Source: Clostridia bacterium
GTDB taxonomy: Bacteria; Bacillota_A; Clostridia; Oscillospirales; CAG-272
Length of the DNA: 8,300 bases
Direction of reading: 5' to 3'
NCBI GenBank assembly: GCA_017542695.1
Contig: JAFXWT010000217.1
Coordinates: 1-8,300, forward strand
Part shown: in pieces, positions 7,264 through 8,300 of the stretch
How the letters are laid out: every line of letters starts with the position of its first letter
Position numbering within the stretch: the first letter of the stretch is position 1
Made by a program: the position numbers and the translations under genes
The notes under the pieces: generated by a model
Told to the model about the DNA's origin: nothing
The model's input: the letters and a program-made list of their open reading frames with translations, nothing else
The model's database searches: none

Positions 7264-8144
7264 TCAAACTCAGAACCGATTTCGGTACGGAAAAAGAAAA
7301 AGCGGATTACGTAAAGCTTTGCGAAAAAGAATATACTGACAGGGTGCTCGCCGTCGCTGATAAAATCGCGGCGGACAGACCGCGATTTTTGATGATCTCC
7401 GGTCCGACGTGCTCGGGAAAAACGACAACGTCTCACATCTTGTCGCGCGAACTTAAAAAGCACGGGCTCAATGCGAAAATAATCTCCATCGACGACTTTT
7501 TTCACAGCAGAGAATACGTCGTGGAGCATAATGTGGATATCGAATCTATCGACGCTGTCGACATGGCATATTTTTCCGAGTGTGTGAATAAAATTTCAAA
7601 GTCGGAAAAAGCGATGCTGCCGCATTTCAACTTCGTCAATGGAAAAAGAACGTCATGCACGCCTTATAAGCCGAAAGACGGCGATCTGATCATATTCGAG
7701 GGAATTCAAGCACTTTATCCGGAAATTCTGGAAGTCATTCCGAAAGAAATGCGAAAGACGCTCTATCTCGGCTTTTTTGAAGACGTTGACGCCGGGGAGT
7801 ACGTTTTCAACGCAAAAGAAATACGCTTTTACCGTCGCGTTGTCCGCGACACGCAGTTCCGCGGATCGAATGTGACGACTGTTATTCATCAATGGGAAAA
7901 TGTGACGACGAGCGAGGACGAACACATCATCCCGAATGCGAAAAACACGGATTATTTCATAGACACTTTTTTGCAATATGAACTTCTCGTAATGAAAAAA
8001 TACCTTTTGGAATATCTGCATTACGAGACGGAGATTGACATAGCACTTTACGGACAAATCAAAAGAAAATGCTCGTATTTGCCCGATATCCCGTCGAAAT
8101 ACGTTCCAAAAAAGTCGATGTTACGGGAATTTATAGGTACGTAA
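7260..8144 (+). CDS. uridine/nucleoside kinase, P-loop PRK/Udk family
   Basis: It is predicted to phosphorylate a nucleoside, probably uridine/cytidine, with a nucleoside triphosphate in pyrimidine salvage. The 294-residue product has a Walker A loop, GPTCSGKTT, at residues 48-56 (K54). IDDFF at 77-81 is the usual acidic site after strand 2, followed by an LPHFNF segment and the IIFEGIQALYP strand (E147). The C-terminal stretch FYRRVVRDTQFRGSN and a following HQWENV / EDEHIIPNAKNTDY region match the kinase half of the Firmicutes/Thermotoga nucleoside kinases. Those are commonly about 550 residues with an N-terminal TGS-containing half, which this protein lacks: only about 43 residues precede the core. 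The ATG overlaps the hemZ TGA, so the short form is not a cut gene. GGAG at 7241-7244 is rather far, and GGGGG at 7251-7255 may help. The substrate is inferred from the family only. Confidence 0.88.
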   Translation: MIKLRTDFGTEKEKADYVKLCEKEYTDRVLAVADKIAADRPRFLMISGPTCSGKTTTSHILSRELKKHGLNAKIISIDDFFHSREYVVEHNVDIESIDAVDMAYFSECVNKISKSEKAMLPHFNFVNGKRTSCTPYKPKDGDLIIFEGIQALYPEILEVIPKEMRKTLYLGFFEDVDAGEYVFNAKEIRFYRRVVRDTQFRGSNVTTVIHQWENVTTSEDEHIIPNAKNTDYFIDTFLQYELLVMKKYLLEYLHYETEIDIALYGQIKRKCSYLPDIPSKYVPKKSMLREFIGT

Positions 8145-8161
8145 ATTAAATTTACCATTAC

Positions 8162-8168
8162 GGAGGTG
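8162..8168 (+). promoter_or_regulatory. ribosome binding site of the flippase-like gene
   Basis: GGAGGTG is the strongest Shine-Dalgarno match in the window and lies 6 bases before TTG at 8175. It decides in favour of that TTG over the in-frame ATGs at 8205 and 8208, which have no comparable site upstream. Confidence 0.85.
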
Positions 8169-8174
8169 TGAAAT

Positions 8175-8300
8175 TTGGTCGGGCAAGACAGAACTGAACC
8201 GCGCATGATGACGGGCGTCGTCATTCTCATGCTTGCGAGTCTTTTTGAAAAAATACTCGGCGTTCTTTTCAAGATACCTCTATATAGCTCGCTCGGCAAC
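8175..8300 (+). CDS. SpoVB/MurJ-like polysaccharide flippase, N-terminal 42 codons (cut by window edge)
   Basis: Starting at TTG 8175, the frame stays open to the last base, giving 42 residues. After a short polar leader (MVGQDRTEPRMMTG) comes the first predicted membrane segment, VVILMLASLFEKILGVLF, and then KIPLYSSLGN. This pattern, a hydrophobic helix with a conserved K-LG and then a (K/R)IP..LG motif, is typical of the N-terminus of the MOP/MATE-like exporters that include SpoVB, YtgP and MurJ-type lipid-linked-oligosaccharide flippases. Such proteins are usually about 450-550 residues with 12-14 membrane helices. It follows the kinase by 30 bases and may be the next gene of the operon. 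With only 42 residues the superfamily is likely, but the subgroup (cell wall, spore cortex or other polysaccharide) cannot be told. Confidence 0.72.
   Translation, partial: MVGQDRTEPRMMTGVVILMLASLFEKILGVLFKIPLYSSLGN

Noticed and set aside
8035..8063. TTGACA at 8035-8040 as a -35 element for the flippase-like gene
   Set aside because: No acceptable -10 element sits 16-18 bases downstream, and the site is inside the kinase coding sequence.
8141..8155. AT-rich inverted repeat GTAAAT-TAA-ATTTAC over the kinase stop codon, considered as a terminator or operator
   Set aside because: The stem is short and AT-only apart from its end pair, has a 3-base loop and no T-run, and overlaps the stop codon. 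Chance is sufficient.

Overview
The window reads as a chromosomal housekeeping segment from an anaerobic member of the Firmicutes, most likely Clostridia. This rests on three things. The genes are a Clostridia-type neighbourhood: recJ, a bifunctional Rel, dtd and hemZ in a row. They are flanked by an FAD-dependent oxidoreductase of the COG2509 type and the start of a SpoVB/MurJ-like flippase. AGGAG-type ribosome binding sites are also present. By eye the base composition is balanced to slightly GC-rich, and the species cannot be named.

All genes lie on the + strand and are packed tightly. The order is: C-terminal part of a COG2509-type FAD protein (2-976, cut by the left edge); recJ (995-3109); rel/relA-spoT type (3106-5301); dtd with an in-frame TAG (5303-5767); hemZ (5764-7263); a uridine/nucleoside kinase of the P-loop PRK/Udk class (7260-8144); and the first 42 codons of a polysaccharide-flippase-like gene (8175 to the right edge). 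Three junctions are four-base ATGA overlaps (recJ/rel, dtd/hemZ, hemZ/kinase). The rel/dtd gap is one base and the largest gap is 30 bases. I see no terminator or convincing promoter, so transcription as one operon from a promoter left of the window is the simplest reading.

The genes do not form one pathway. They cover DNA repair (RecJ), the stringent response (Rel), tRNA proofreading (Dtd), a radical-SAM porphyrin-type enzyme (HemZ) and nucleoside salvage (kinase). This is an ordinary conserved cluster, though apt, commonly between recJ and rel in Firmicutes, is absent.

The main anomaly is dtd. Its frame is intact from the expected N-terminus to the expected C-terminus except for one TAG at codon 34, in a loop that is variable in the family. 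A stem-loop can form starting four bases after that TAG. A recent nonsense mutation or a sequence error is the most likely cause. Suppression or recoding of UAG is possible but unproven. I found no mobile element, CRISPR array, RNA gene or new defence-like system.
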